Origin: Streptomyces albicerus
GTDB lineage: Bacteria > Actinomycetota > Actinomycetes > Streptomycetales > Streptomycetaceae
Assembly: GCF_008905045.1 (NCBI RefSeq)
Contig: NZ_VWMY01000005.1
Coordinates: 124,001-188,000 of the forward strand
DNA length: 64,000 nt
Direction of reading: 5' to 3'
Positions 53,299 to 63,280 of this stretch are shown here, piece after piece. Numbering within the stretch: the first letter of the stretch is position 1; the number at the start of each line of letters is the position of its first letter. Below the pieces are notes generated by a model. It searched no databases. It was not told the DNA's origin and saw only the letters and a program-made list of their open reading frames with translations. Made by a program: the position numbers and the translations under genes.

Positions 53299-53937
53299 CT
53301 ACGCGGCAAGGCCCAGCGGGAGGGGCGCCCCGTCCGCGAAGCCGACCGTGACCCGTAGGGGCCCCGCGGTGCCGGGCACGGTGTGCAGGCCGTTGGGCTT
53401 TCCTCCGCACCAGCCTTCGATGACGTCGGCCGGGCCGGCCACGTCGATGCCGGTGATGCCAACGGGTTGACGGCGATGCGCGGCGCTGAGGACAGGAGGG
53501 CCTTCCGGCCAGTGGATGAGGCAGGGCAGGAAGCGCCGGTCGAAGTTCGAGCCGAAGCCGGCCAGCGTGTACGGCGGATAGCCGGGGCCGTCCGCGGGCG
53601 CCTCGACCACGGGCATCTCGTGGGTGACGGCGAGCTTGCGCAGCCGTTGTTCGTCCTCGACCGCCACCAGCCACGCCATCGGAACCAGCGGCTGCGAGGG
53701 GTGCGCGGCGAGTGCCTCCGTGTCGAACTCCAGCAGTGGCGGGGCGTCGGGCGCGGGGGCCTCACCGTTCGGATAGTGGATCTCCAGCGACTGACCATGC
53801 CGCAGCGGTACGACGAGGTTGGACAGCCCGAGACCCGGAATGGTCCGGCCGCGGGCGACCCCCAGACCGGCCCGACCGAGTACCTCCTCGGCGTCGGCCC
53901 TGGTCCGGGCGGCCAGCACGACGTGATCGATCTCCAT
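53299..53937 (-). CDS. Glyoxalase-like domain protein (Glyoxalase_3 / PF13468 type)
   Basis: 212 residues. [54 protein letters not shown], and later GPAPD-like and [25 protein letters not shown] segments match the family. The His in EIDHVV and Glu in LEIHYP may bind metal. ATG at 53937 chosen because AAGGTGAG is six bases upstream; GTG at 53943 is in frame. A promoter and a Zur-like site precede it. Confidence 0.8.
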   Translation of the reverse strand: MEIDHVVLAARTRADAEEVLGRAGLGVARGRTIPGLGLSNLVVPLRHGQSLEIHYPNGEAPAPDAPPLLEFDTEALAAHPSQPLVPMAWLVAVEDEQRLRKLAVTHEMPVVEAPADGPGYPPYTLAGFGSNFDRRFLPCLIHWPEGPPVLSAAHRRQPVGITGIDVAGPADVIEGWCGGKPNGLHTVPGTAGPLRVTVGFADGAPLPLGLAA

Positions 53938-53971
53938 CGGCACTCACCTTTCACCGGATCCTGCCTGCACC

Positions 53972-54001
53972 GCGAGCGACACCAAAGCGAGTGACACCAA
54001 A
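53972..54001. repeat. 15-bp imperfect tandem repeat
   Basis: GCGAGCGACACCAAA at 53972-53986 and GCGAGTGACACCAAA at 53987-54001, one mismatch. It lies in the 5' leader of the VOC gene, just downstream of its -10. Confidence 0.75.
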
Positions 54002-54028
54002 TTTATCCTTAATGAAGTTCGTTTTCAA
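54000..54028 (-). promoter_or_regulatory. Strong promoter of the VOC gene with Zur-like palindrome
   Basis: On the minus strand TTGAAA (54028-54023), 17 bases, TAAATT (54005-54000). The plus strand 54013-54027 reads TGAAGTTCGTTTTCA, a 15-bp imperfect palindrome similar to the TGAAAATGATTTTCA type bound by Zur in actinobacteria. It overlaps the -35 and spacer. Zur binding is inferred. Confidence 0.45.
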
Positions 54029-54070
54029 TAATCAGTCTGCGTCGCACTCGGCGGCCGACGGTCACCAGCG

Positions 54071-54099
54071 TTGCCCCATATACCCCTCCTGGGTATTCT
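54071..54099 (+). promoter_or_regulatory. CsoR-type operator within the promoter of the serine hydrolase gene
   Basis: ATACCC-CTCCT-GGGTAT (54080-54096), between TTGCCC (54071-54076) and TATTCT (54094-54099) with a 17-base spacer. Same length and N5 design as the two copper-operon operators. The gene starts at 54145. Confidence 0.7.
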
Positions 54100-54144
54100 G
54101 CCCGGTTGAGAACACGAGCCGAAGTCACGGAGGGAGCGGGCACG

Positions 54145-55239
54145 ATGGACGTCGAAGGATTCGCCGCGGACGGATACGACGCCGTGCGCAAGGTCTTCCA
54201 GAGGCTGGTGGACGACGGTCAGGAAACGGGGGCGGGCCTGTCGGTCTGGCGGGAGGGCCGCGAGGTCGTCCGACTGAACGCGGGGTGGGCCGACGCCGGG
54301 CAGAGCCGGCCCTGGCGTGATGACACCCTGGTCCAGCCCTACTCGCTGTCGAAGGCGTTCGTCACGCTCGCCGCCCTGGTGGCGGTCCGCCAGGGCGCAC
54401 TGGCACTGGACGAGCCGATCGCCAAGTACTGGCGCGAGTACGGGGTCCGGGGCAAGGAGCGGACCACCCTCCGTCAGGTGCTCACACACCGTGCCGGGCA
54501 GCCGCGTTTCGCGCCCGAAGCCGCGGACCTCGACCTGCTGGACGACAGCGGGCTGCGGGCGAGCCTGGTACAGGCGGCGCCGGAGTACGTTCCCGGGACG
54601 TCACTCGGGGAACACGCCCTGACTTACGGCCACTTGGTCGACGGCGTGCTGCGCGCGGGCGCCGGGACGACGCTGGGAGAGATGTTCAACGACGTGGTGC
54701 GTCCCGCTCTGGGGCTCGACGCCTGGTTCGGCGTGCCGGATCAGGAACTGGACCGGGTCGCCGACCTGGAGTACGCGGATCCGGACTGGCCCAGGCAGCT
54801 GCACGCGGCACCGTGGCTCCAGATCCCCGCCGGCGTGCTGGACACGGAGCACGCCAACTCCCGGGCCTGGCGGCAGTCGGTCTTCGGAGCGGTCAACCTG
54901 CACACCACCGCGACCGCCATGGCTGCGTTCTTCTCCCGCCTCACCAGCGAGGACGGGCCGGTACGCGAACTCCTGGGGCCGCACCTGCACACCGAGCTCC
55001 TCACTTCCCAAGTCACCGACTACGACGAGGTCTTCGGCACCAGGATCACCTGGACGCTGGGCTTCGTACGCGACAAGGGCAAGATCGCCAAGGGCGGGAT
55101 CGGCGGCTCGGCCGCGTGGTGGTCGCTCCGACATCACCACGCCTGCGCCTATCTGACGCGTCGCTTGGCCGACCATTCCAGGGCTGCCGAGATCGCCGCG
55201 GCCCTGGGCGACGACCTGACCGTGGTGGGCGAGGACTGA
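54145..55239 (+). CDS. Serine hydrolase, beta-lactamase / class C-like (DD-peptidase family)
   Basis: 364 residues, no signal peptide. Ser67-Leu-Ser-Lys70 (SLSK in LVQPYSLSKAF) gives the SxxK motif, and Tyr in TYGHLVDGV is the YxN-like element (YGH). The C-terminal KGGIGGSAAWWS is the HxG-like region. Family: EstB/PBP4-like esterases and beta-lactamase-related proteins. ATG at 54145 is preferred over 54106. A CsoR-like operator lies in its promoter, so copper control is likely. Confidence 0.85.
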   Translation: MDVEGFAADGYDAVRKVFQRLVDDGQETGAGLSVWREGREVVRLNAGWADAGQSRPWRDDTLVQPYSLSKAFVTLAALVAVRQGALALDEPIAKYWREYGVRGKERTTLRQVLTHRAGQPRFAPEAADLDLLDDSGLRASLVQAAPEYVPGTSLGEHALTYGHLVDGVLRAGAGTTLGEMFNDVVRPALGLDAWFGVPDQELDRVADLEYADPDWPRQLHAAPWLQIPAGVLDTEHANSRAWRQSVFGAVNLHTTATAMAAFFSRLTSEDGPVRELLGPHLHTELLTSQVTDYDEVFGTRITWTLGFVRDKGKIAKGGIGGSAAWWSLRHHHACAYLTRRLADHSRAAEIAAALGDDLTVVGED

Positions 55240-55280
55240 GCGCCTGAGCCCGGCCCGCACAGCCCCCGAGCGGACCGGAG

Positions 55281-55308
55281 CCGGGGCGGACCGGTCGGTC
55301 CGCCCCGG
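55281..55308. terminator. Perfect hairpin terminator between convergent genes
   Basis: Arms CCGGGGCGGACC (55281-55292) and GGTCCGCCCCGG (55297-55308) with a GGTC loop. It ends the serine-hydrolase gene and the convergent copA. Confidence 0.75.
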
Positions 55309-55357
55309 CGGGGGCGAGGCAGCTGGTTGGTTCACGGGGATGAGGCATCTGGTGGGT

Positions 55358-57616
<2,259 letters not shown>

Positions 57617-57692
57617 GGCTGCTCCTCGTACGGGGGTGGGTGGCCGGGACCCCGCGTTGTCCCGGCCTCGGCGGATGCGGGGGAGTGCGGGG

Positions 57693-57977
57693 TCAGGCCC
57701 GGCCGGTCAGCTCGTAGCCGGCGTCGTCCACGACCTCGGCGATCAGGGTGTCGTCCGGCTCGGCGGCGCTGACGACGGTGACCCGACCTGTTTCCAGGTC
57801 GACGTCGACCTCGGTCACGCCGTCCAGCTCGCCGATGACCTTGGTGAGTGTGGCCTTGCAGTGGCCACAGGTCATCCCGGAGACGGCGTACGTGGTCGTG
57901 ACGCCCTCGGTGGTTGTCGCCTGGCCGGAGGTGCCGGTCGAGCAGGTGCCGTCGGTGGAGCAGCAGGACGAGGACAT
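57693..57977 (-). CDS. copZ: Copper chaperone CopZ-like (heavy-metal-associated domain)
   Basis: 94 residues. The Cu site is GMTCGHC at 34-40, with the fold ending ELTGRA. The N-terminal 20 residues are Cys/Ser/Thr-rich ([11 protein letters not shown]) and may hold extra copper. AGGAGG lies upstream of the ATG at 57977. It precedes copA by 76 bases, and would pass Cu(I) to it. Confidence 0.93.
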   Translation of the reverse strand: MSSSCCSTDGTCSTGTSGQATTTEGVTTTYAVSGMTCGHCKATLTKVIGELDGVTEVDVDLETGRVTVVSAAEPDDTLIAEVVDDAGYELTGRA

Positions 57978-58041
57978 GGGTTCCTCCTGATGGATAAGGT
58001 TGCTGGTCGGATACGGGGCGGGGGTATCCGCACCGAGGTCA

Positions 58042-58070
58042 TTTATACCCCCAGTGGGTATCTGGTGCAA
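58042..58070 (-). promoter_or_regulatory. copZ-copA promoter with CsoR-type operator
   Basis: Minus-strand TTGCAC (58070-58065), 17 bases, TATAAA (58047-58042). ATACCC-CCAGT-GGGTAT (58045-58061) covers the spacer. This is the classic CsoR palindrome. Confidence 0.85.
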
Positions 58071-58083
58071 GCGTCTGACGGCC

Positions 58084-58111
58084 TTGACTTTATACCCCCT
58101 AGGGGTATGTT
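58084..58111 (+). promoter_or_regulatory. Second CsoR-type operator in a divergent promoter
   Basis: Plus-strand TTGACT (58084-58089), 16 bases, TATGTT (58106-58111). ATACCC-CCTAG-GGGTAT (58092-58108) covers the spacer and touches the -10. It controls the secreted His-rich gene at 58174. Confidence 0.85.
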
Positions 58112-58173
58112 GAAGTGCGTGGAGGGCCACGTACCCAAGCCACCGCCCCCACTCGACCCCACAGGAGACGGCC

Positions 58174-59163
58174 ATGCACACCGGAGTGAAGATCACCGCG
58201 TTCGCCGCCGCACTCGCCGCGACCTTCGGCACTGCCTACGGCGTGGGCCAGGGCATCGACCCCGTCGTCGGGGACGGCGAATCCGCGACCCACGACACCC
58301 ACACCGAGGCGTCACCGACACCGGAGGGAGGCGGCGGCCACGCGGAGCACGAGTCGGCGGCGGGGGGCGAGTCGAGGCCGGCCGGCGGACTGCAGATCTC
58401 CGAAGGCGGCTACACCCTCGATCTCGAGACTCCGCGCGTCGAGGCCCGGCAGCGCGCCGACCTGCGCTTCGCCATCCGGGACGAGAGCGGTCGCGCGGTG
58501 ACCTCGTACCAGCGCGAACACGACAAGGAACTCCACCTCATCGTGGCCTCACGCGACCTGGTCACCTATCGCCACCTGCACCCCACCCGCGCCGCCGACG
58601 GAACCTGGAGCATCCCCGTCGAGCTGCCCCGGGCGGGCGGCTACCGCGTCTTCGCCGACTTCACCCCGGCGAAGAAGGGGGTCGAGAACCTCACCCTCGG
58701 CGCCGACCTCGCGGCCTCGGGCCCCTACGAGCCGCAGGAACTGCCGACGCCGAGCACCACGGCCAAGACCGGCGGATACGAGGTCAAGCTGGCCGGTGGC
58801 CTGCGCCCGGGCGCGGCAGGCGAACTGGAGCTGAACGTCTCCCGCAACGGCAAGCCCGTCACCGACCTCCAGCCCTACCTCGGTGCGTACGGCCACCTCG
58901 TGGCCCTGCGCTCCGGCGACCTCGCCTATCTCCACGTCCACCCCAACGGCGAACCCGGCGACGGCAGGACGAAGTCGGGCCCCGGCATCTCCTTCACCGC
59001 CACCGCGCCCAGCACCGGCACCTACCGCCTCTTCCTCGACTTCAAGCACCAGGGCGTGGTCCGGACCGCCGCGTTCACCGTCCACGCCGGAACGGCGGCG
59101 GCGAGCGGAGACGGCGACCAGAGCGAGGCCACCGAAGAGGCTTCGGGCGGCCACCAGCACTGA
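58174..59163 (+). CDS. Secreted or membrane-anchored His-rich protein, copper-associated
   Basis: 329 residues. The N-terminal hydrophobic helix (VKITAFAAALAATFGTAYG) is an anchor or signal. An acidic/His-rich linker follows (THDTHTEASPTPEGGGGHAEHE). Two repeated beta-sandwich units follow, each with a His-rich strand (YRHLHPTRAADG and LAYLHVHPNGEPGDG), resembling metal-binding extracellular domains. The C-terminus ends GGHQH. It is under the CsoR-like operator at 58092, so it likely traps copper outside the cell (inference). Function not known. Confidence 0.72.
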   Translation: MHTGVKITAFAAALAATFGTAYGVGQGIDPVVGDGESATHDTHTEASPTPEGGGGHAEHESAAGGESRPAGGLQISEGGYTLDLETPRVEARQRADLRFAIRDESGRAVTSYQREHDKELHLIVASRDLVTYRHLHPTRAADGTWSIPVELPRAGGYRVFADFTPAKKGVENLTLGADLAASGPYEPQELPTPSTTAKTGGYEVKLAGGLRPGAAGELELNVSRNGKPVTDLQPYLGAYGHLVALRSGDLAYLHVHPNGEPGDGRTKSGPGISFTATAPSTGTYRLFLDFKHQGVVRTAAFTVHAGTAAASGDGDQSEATEEASGGHQH

Positions 59164-59235
59164 TCGGGCGGCCACCAGACGGAGTTGACCTTGCGTCACT
59201 CCGCTCCCACTCGTCCTGAGTCGGATCGCCGTCCG

Positions 59236-59258
59236 CTACGTACTAAGGGTGTACGTAG
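59236..59258. promoter_or_regulatory. Perfect palindrome CTACGTAC-N7-GTACGTAG upstream of the DUF5134 gene
   Basis: Eight-base arms at 59236-59243 and 59251-59258. A short TAC/GTA-rich dyad of this form resembles BlaI/CopY-type operators (TACANNTGTA-like). It precedes the DUF5134 gene by about 50 bases. Confidence 0.55.
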
Positions 59259-59309
59259 TAGGCGATCGGCGAGCCGGGCAACGGGCCGGCTCCCGCGAGG
59301 GGTGGCGAC

Positions 59310-60038
59310 ATGACGGGTCCGCTTCTGGGCTGGACGTTGGTGGTGTTGGGAGTCGGTGTGGCCATCGGCAACCTGCTCCGAATGGCCCTGGTCAGAGGCT
59401 GGGCACGGTACGAAGCGGCGGCCGAGGTCGCGATGGGCGCGGGGATGGCGATGATGGCCGCACCTCCGACGGCGGGCGCCTACGGCACGTACGGCGCGTG
59501 GTGGGCCGCGGTCTTCGGCGCGCTCTGTCTCGGCGGAGTGGCGCTGTCCGTACGGCATGCGTCCCGAGGCGGTCTGCGGCACCTGCGCCACGGGGCCCAC
59601 CTCGTCATCGGCAGCGCCGCCATGGTGCTCATGACGCTGGCCATGCCGGGAAGCACGTCCTCACCCGCGCTCGCACTGGTCGGTTCCGCCGGGCACGGAG
59701 CCATGCCGGGAATGGAGGGCATGGCCGGAATGGAGGGTATGGGCGCTCACGGCCACGGCGGCACGGCGGATGCCGCCGCCTCCACGGAAGGTGCGCTCGT
59801 ATGGCGTGCGGCCTTCTGGGCGTTGGCCCTGTACTTCCTGATCTTCATGGCCCTGGCCGTACGCGCCCGGGTACGCGGTACCGACGGGATGCCGCGGGCC
59901 GTGGTGGGCGAAGGACGGGCTCGCCACCGTCGCGCGCCCCGGGATCCCTCGGTGCTCTCCGTGCCGAACGCACGCCTCGCCGGTCATGTCGGCATGGGCG
60001 GATCGATGGCGACGATGCTGTTGATGATGGCTGCCTGA
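59310..60038 (+). CDS. DUF5134 Met/His-rich integral membrane protein
   Basis: 242 residues with about six membrane segments: LLGWTLVVLGVGVAIGNLLRM, VAMGAGMAMMAA, the WWAAVFGALCLGGVAL, AAMVLMTLAMPGS, RAAFWALALYFLIFMALAVR, and the C-terminal MATMLLMMA. A Met/His loop (GHGAMPGMEGMAGMEGMGAH) lies outside, like copper-binding loops. In actinomycetes DUF5134 sits by copper genes; the role is unknown. ATG start with a purine-rich upstream. Confidence 0.8.
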   Translation: MTGPLLGWTLVVLGVGVAIGNLLRMALVRGWARYEAAAEVAMGAGMAMMAAPPTAGAYGTYGAWWAAVFGALCLGGVALSVRHASRGGLRHLRHGAHLVIGSAAMVLMTLAMPGSTSSPALALVGSAGHGAMPGMEGMAGMEGMGAHGHGGTADAAASTEGALVWRAAFWALALYFLIFMALAVRARVRGTDGMPRAVVGEGRARHRRAPRDPSVLSVPNARLAGHVGMGGSMATMLLMMAA

Positions 60039-60056
60039 CGGTGGCCGAGGGCCTGG

Positions 60057-61262
60057 TCAGCGCAGCGCGCTGCCTTCCTTCCAGGTGTCCCAGTCGACGT
60101 TCCAGTCGCCGTAGCCGTTGTTGGCCGCCACGGTGTCGACGGAGTTGACTACGGTGACCGGGTCGCCGAGGTGGACCTGGTCGTAGAACCACTTGGCGTC
60201 ACTCGTGCTCATGCCGATGCAGCCGTGGCTGCCGTTGACCACGCCGAACTTGCCCTCGTTCCACGGCGCCGCGTGGGCGTAGGTTCCGGACGGGGTCAGC
60301 TGGACGTCCCACTTGACCTCGCCGAGGTCGTACGCCTCGGGGCCGAAGATGCCGACGGTGTCCGAGTTCATGCGCAGGGTCGGCACCTTGCCGAGTACGA
60401 CCATCGTGCCGTTCCACGTCTCGAAGCCCTTTTTGCCGGCGGAGATCTTCAGGGTCCGGAGCGTCTTGCCGTTCCTGGCGACCGTCATCGTCTTCTTCCT
60501 GGCGTCGACGGTGCTGGTCACGGCGTCGCCTATCCGGAAGTTCACGACGCGCTGCTGCGTGCCGTAGACCCCGCCGCCCGCGTTGACGCCCGCGAGATCC
60601 ATGCGCAGGGTGACCTCGGTGCCGGTCTTCCAGTACGTCTCGGGGCGGTAGTCGACGCGGTCCTTGCCGTCGCGGTCCTTCATCCAGCTCCAGGAGCCTT
60701 CGACCGCCGGAGAAGCGGTGACCTTCAGCTTCCGCTCGACCGCCGCCTTGTCGCGAATCGGCTTGTTGAACGTGATCGAGACCGGCATCGCCACGCCGAC
60801 CTTCGTGCCCTTGTCGGGGAAGTAGGTGCCGACGAAGGCGTTCCGCGCGGCCTCGGTGGTGAACGAAGTGGTCTTGTCGAGCGCCGATCCGCCGGACGCG
60901 GTGCCCCGCGCTTTCACGGTGTAAGTGGCGCCCGGGGCCAGGGGCGTGCTGGACGTCCACACGCTCTTGTCCTCGGACCAGGTGCCGGAGAGCTTGCCGG
61001 GGCCGGGAGAGCCGACCTCGACCGACGACAGGGATCCGCCCTGAGCGCGTACGGTCACTTTTCGGTTCACCGGCACCTTCCCCGTGCCGCTGCCGGGCTT
61101 CACGACGATCGCTGCCGGGCCGTTCTTGCCGTCGTTGTCCCCCGAGCCGCTGTCGTTCCCGCCGCCTCCGCTGCACGCGGCAAGAACGACGGCGGCGGCC
61201 GAGGCGAGTGCGAGCGGCTGCGCGGTCCGGCGGTTGAACCGTGGTGTCAGGCGCTTTCGCAT
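60057..61262 (-). CDS. L,D-transpeptidase lipoprotein (YkuD domain)
   Basis: 401 residues. Lipoprotein signal: LASAAAVVLAAC with Cys30. Two Ig-like domains follow (about 50-250) and a YkuD domain with HAAPWNEGKFGVVNGSHGCIGM, the SHGC nucleophile near residue 347. It makes 3-3 cross-links in peptidoglycan at the outer face of the membrane. The length is typical for the actinobacterial LDT with two Ig domains. Convergent with DUF5134 by 18 bases. Confidence 0.93.
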   Translation of the reverse strand: MRKRLTPRFNRRTAQPLALASAAAVVLAACSGGGGNDSGSGDNDGKNGPAAIVVKPGSGTGKVPVNRKVTVRAQGGSLSSVEVGSPGPGKLSGTWSEDKSVWTSSTPLAPGATYTVKARGTASGGSALDKTTSFTTEAARNAFVGTYFPDKGTKVGVAMPVSITFNKPIRDKAAVERKLKVTASPAVEGSWSWMKDRDGKDRVDYRPETYWKTGTEVTLRMDLAGVNAGGGVYGTQQRVVNFRIGDAVTSTVDARKKTMTVARNGKTLRTLKISAGKKGFETWNGTMVVLGKVPTLRMNSDTVGIFGPEAYDLGEVKWDVQLTPSGTYAHAAPWNEGKFGVVNGSHGCIGMSTSDAKWFYDQVHLGDPVTVVNSVDTVAANNGYGDWNVDWDTWKEGSALR

Positions 61263-61360
61263 GAGGTCGTCCCTCGTAGCTGAATATCTAAGTTACTTCG
61301 TAGACGGGAGGTGGGAGCTCCCGGTTCTCGGTCGGCGGACCGTGTACCCCCCGTTCCACC

Positions 61361-61421
61361 GTGTATGAATCCGGTCGTCTAGGCATACACCGTGACGGTG
61401 GCGATACGCACTGCATTGACA
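61361..61421. promoter_or_regulatory. Divergent intergenic region with dyad and TTGACA
   Basis: GTGTATG (61361-61367) and CATACAC (61384-61390) form a dyad; TTGACA at 61416-61421 is a plausible -35 for the DUF2218 gene. The 280-base gap 61263-61542 shows no other gene. Confidence 0.4.
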
Positions 61422-61542
61422 GAGACAGTGTGTATCGATAAGGCTGGAGGTGTCAGTGAGGGGCCCGGACAGAGACCCCGAACACCGGATACGACGGCAG
61501 GGACACCGGCATGGCCGGCTCGAGATGCCCGAAGGGAACGCC

Positions 61543-62175
61543 ATGCTGATCGCCGAAGCCCGCGTCGAGACCGAACGCGCGAGCCGCTACCTCGTCCAAC
61601 TCTGCGGCCACGCCCAGCAGATGGGACGGCGCCCGCACCATCGGCCACGCGTTCACGGCGGCGGTGACACGCACCGGCCCCCCGAGGTGCACGATGTCGA
61701 CTGGTCCGACACCCATGGAACCGTTCGCCTGAGCCTGGGGCAGTGGACCATGCGGGCCACTCCGGAGGCCCTGGTGCTGCGCGCCGAGGCCCTCGACGAG
61801 GAAGACCTGCAGAGGATGCAGGACCTCATCGCCGCACGCCTCGAGAAGATCGGCAGACGCGATCACCTGACGGTGGCCTGGCAACGACCTGAAGCATCCC
61901 GTACGCACCACGGCGCGGATGACCGGACCGACGGCCCGCCCTCGCCGCAGGAGCCGGGGCGGACCGGCCGTGCCGCACGCCCATGGACCCTCAAGGCAGT
62001 CGTCGGCATCGCGGCGCTGATGGTCGCCGCGCATCTGGTGCTGGGCGGCTCCGCGTTGGCGGCCTCGCGGTGGCTGGGCTGGGGCGTCGGTGCCATCGGC
62101 CTGGCGCTCGTCCTGGTGAAGGTCATCGGGATGGGCGGCTTCGCCCTCCGCCACCGCCTCAGGCGCACGCGATGA
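61543..62175 (+). CDS. DUF2218 domain protein with C-terminal membrane helices
   Basis: 210 residues. The N-terminal DUF2218 domain (IAEARVETERASRYLVQLCGHAQQMGRR, then SLGQWTMRATPEALVLRAEALDEEDLQRMQDLIAARLEKIG) is about 100 residues. A linker and two hydrophobic helices (AVVGIAALMVAAHLVLGGSA and GWGVGAIGLALVLVKVIG) follow, an unusual addition. ATG at 61543 is chosen because GAAGGGA precedes it; the longer frame starts at 61450. Function unknown. Confidence 0.78.
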   Translation: MLIAEARVETERASRYLVQLCGHAQQMGRRPHHRPRVHGGGDTHRPPEVHDVDWSDTHGTVRLSLGQWTMRATPEALVLRAEALDEEDLQRMQDLIAARLEKIGRRDHLTVAWQRPEASRTHHGADDRTDGPPSPQEPGRTGRAARPWTLKAVVGIAALMVAAHLVLGGSALAASRWLGWGVGAIGLALVLVKVIGMGGFALRHRLRRTR

Positions 62176-62386
62176 CACTGCCGGCCGGCACGGCTGCGGC
62201 CTGGGCGAGTACCTGTTGGGTCGTGGAAGGGAACGATCGCGCTGTTCGTCCCCCTCGGCTGCGCCGTCATCTGCCGGCGACGAGTCCGCACCGCAGTTGG
62301 CCGGGAGTAGGGGCAGGCTGTGCGCCCCAGGAGAGGGCCTGCTCGATGCGTCAGAACGCCCTCATGGCAGGCGGGCCCGTGCAGCC

Positions 62387-63133
62387 TCACATCCGGGATC
62401 TCAGCACGTCGACCTCACAGCCCGGCGTGAACGGGTCGAAGCCGTGCTCGATAAGCCAGCGAACAATCAGCAGGCTTCGCAACGACCACCACGCGTGGAT
62501 CACGTCGAGGGCGATGTCGGTGCCATAGCCGGCGATGACGTCGTCGAGGTGCTCCTCGTGTCCGAGCGTGAAGGTGGCGAGGTCGTACAGGGCATCACCG
62601 TGGCCCGCCTCGGACCAGTCGATGATGCCCGTGACCTCGTCGCCGTCGACGAAGACGTGCGCGATCTGCAGGTCGCCGTGCGTGAACGCCGGAGTCCACG
62701 GCCGGAGCGCCGCCTCGGCGACCCGGCGGTTGCGGGTGACCAGGTCGGCGGGCAGGACGCCGTTCGTCACGAGCCACTCGCACTCGTCGTCGAGTTCCGC
62801 CGCCAGCGCGACGATGCTCCGGCCGGCCCGGCCGGGCCGGGGCGGCAGCGGCGCGTCGTGCAGCTTCCGGATGGCGGCGCCCGCCGCGGCCCACGCCGCC
62901 GGCGACCCGGTCGACGGCCCGCCGAGGCGCCCGAGCGTCGTCCCCGGGAGTGCGGCGATCGCGAGCACGGGCGGCTTGCGCCACAGGACCTCCGGGGTCG
63001 GGACCGGCGCGAGGGCCATCGCCTCGACCTCGGCGTCGATGCGCGCCTGATCGGCGTCCACCTTCAGGAACACGTCGCCGACGCGCAGGGTCGCGCGCTC
63101 GGAATGGGCGACGACGACTTTGACCTCATCCAT
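62387..63133 (-). CDS. Aminoglycoside phosphotransferase (APH)-family protein
   Basis: 248 residues of the APH/choline-kinase fold. FLKVDAD is the ATP Lys strand, and RIDAEVEAMALAP the helix. THGDLQIAHVF has the catalytic Asp, and VTGIIDWSEAGHGDALYDLA the metal-binding Asp. It phosphorylates a small-molecule hydroxyl; resistance to an aminoglycoside cannot be assumed. ATG start. It faces the DUF2218 gene tail to tail across a gap of 211 bases with nothing assignable. Confidence 0.85.
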   Translation of the reverse strand: MDEVKVVVAHSERATLRVGDVFLKVDADQARIDAEVEAMALAPVPTPEVLWRKPPVLAIAALPGTTLGRLGGPSTGSPAAWAAAGAAIRKLHDAPLPPRPGRAGRSIVALAAELDDECEWLVTNGVLPADLVTRNRRVAEAALRPWTPAFTHGDLQIAHVFVDGDEVTGIIDWSEAGHGDALYDLATFTLGHEEHLDDVIAGYGTDIALDVIHAWWSLRSLLIVRWLIEHGFDPFTPGCEVDVLRSRM

Positions 63134-63228
63134 GGGCGACCAGTATCCCGGGGATGATCGCCGACGTCGCCGGGTTTATCGCGTGTGATGGAGGTGGGGT
63201 GCGTTTCCGCGCCCGCCGCGATGGGGGC

Positions 63229-63264
63229 GCCTCCCGCTCGAGCGAAGTCGAGAGTGGGGGAGGC
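63229..63264. terminator. Streptomyces-type intergenic hairpin
   Basis: GCCTCCCGCTCGA (63229-63241) and its imperfect complement TCGAGAGTGGGGGAGGC (about 63248-63264) around GCGAAG. Similar stems occur repeatedly between Streptomyces genes. Ends the histidine kinase transcript. Confidence 0.6.
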
Positions 63265-63280
63265 CGATGTACCGTCCGCG

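Noticed and set aside
58009..58029. GGATAC-N9-GTATCC as a fourth CsoR site
   Set aside because: Spacing and core differ from the ATACCC-N5-GGGTAT design, and it lies in the copZ leader rather than in a promoter.
62387..63133. Aminoglycoside resistance gene
   Set aside because: Family membership is visible, but residues that would define drug specificity cannot be read. The family includes many non-resistance kinases.
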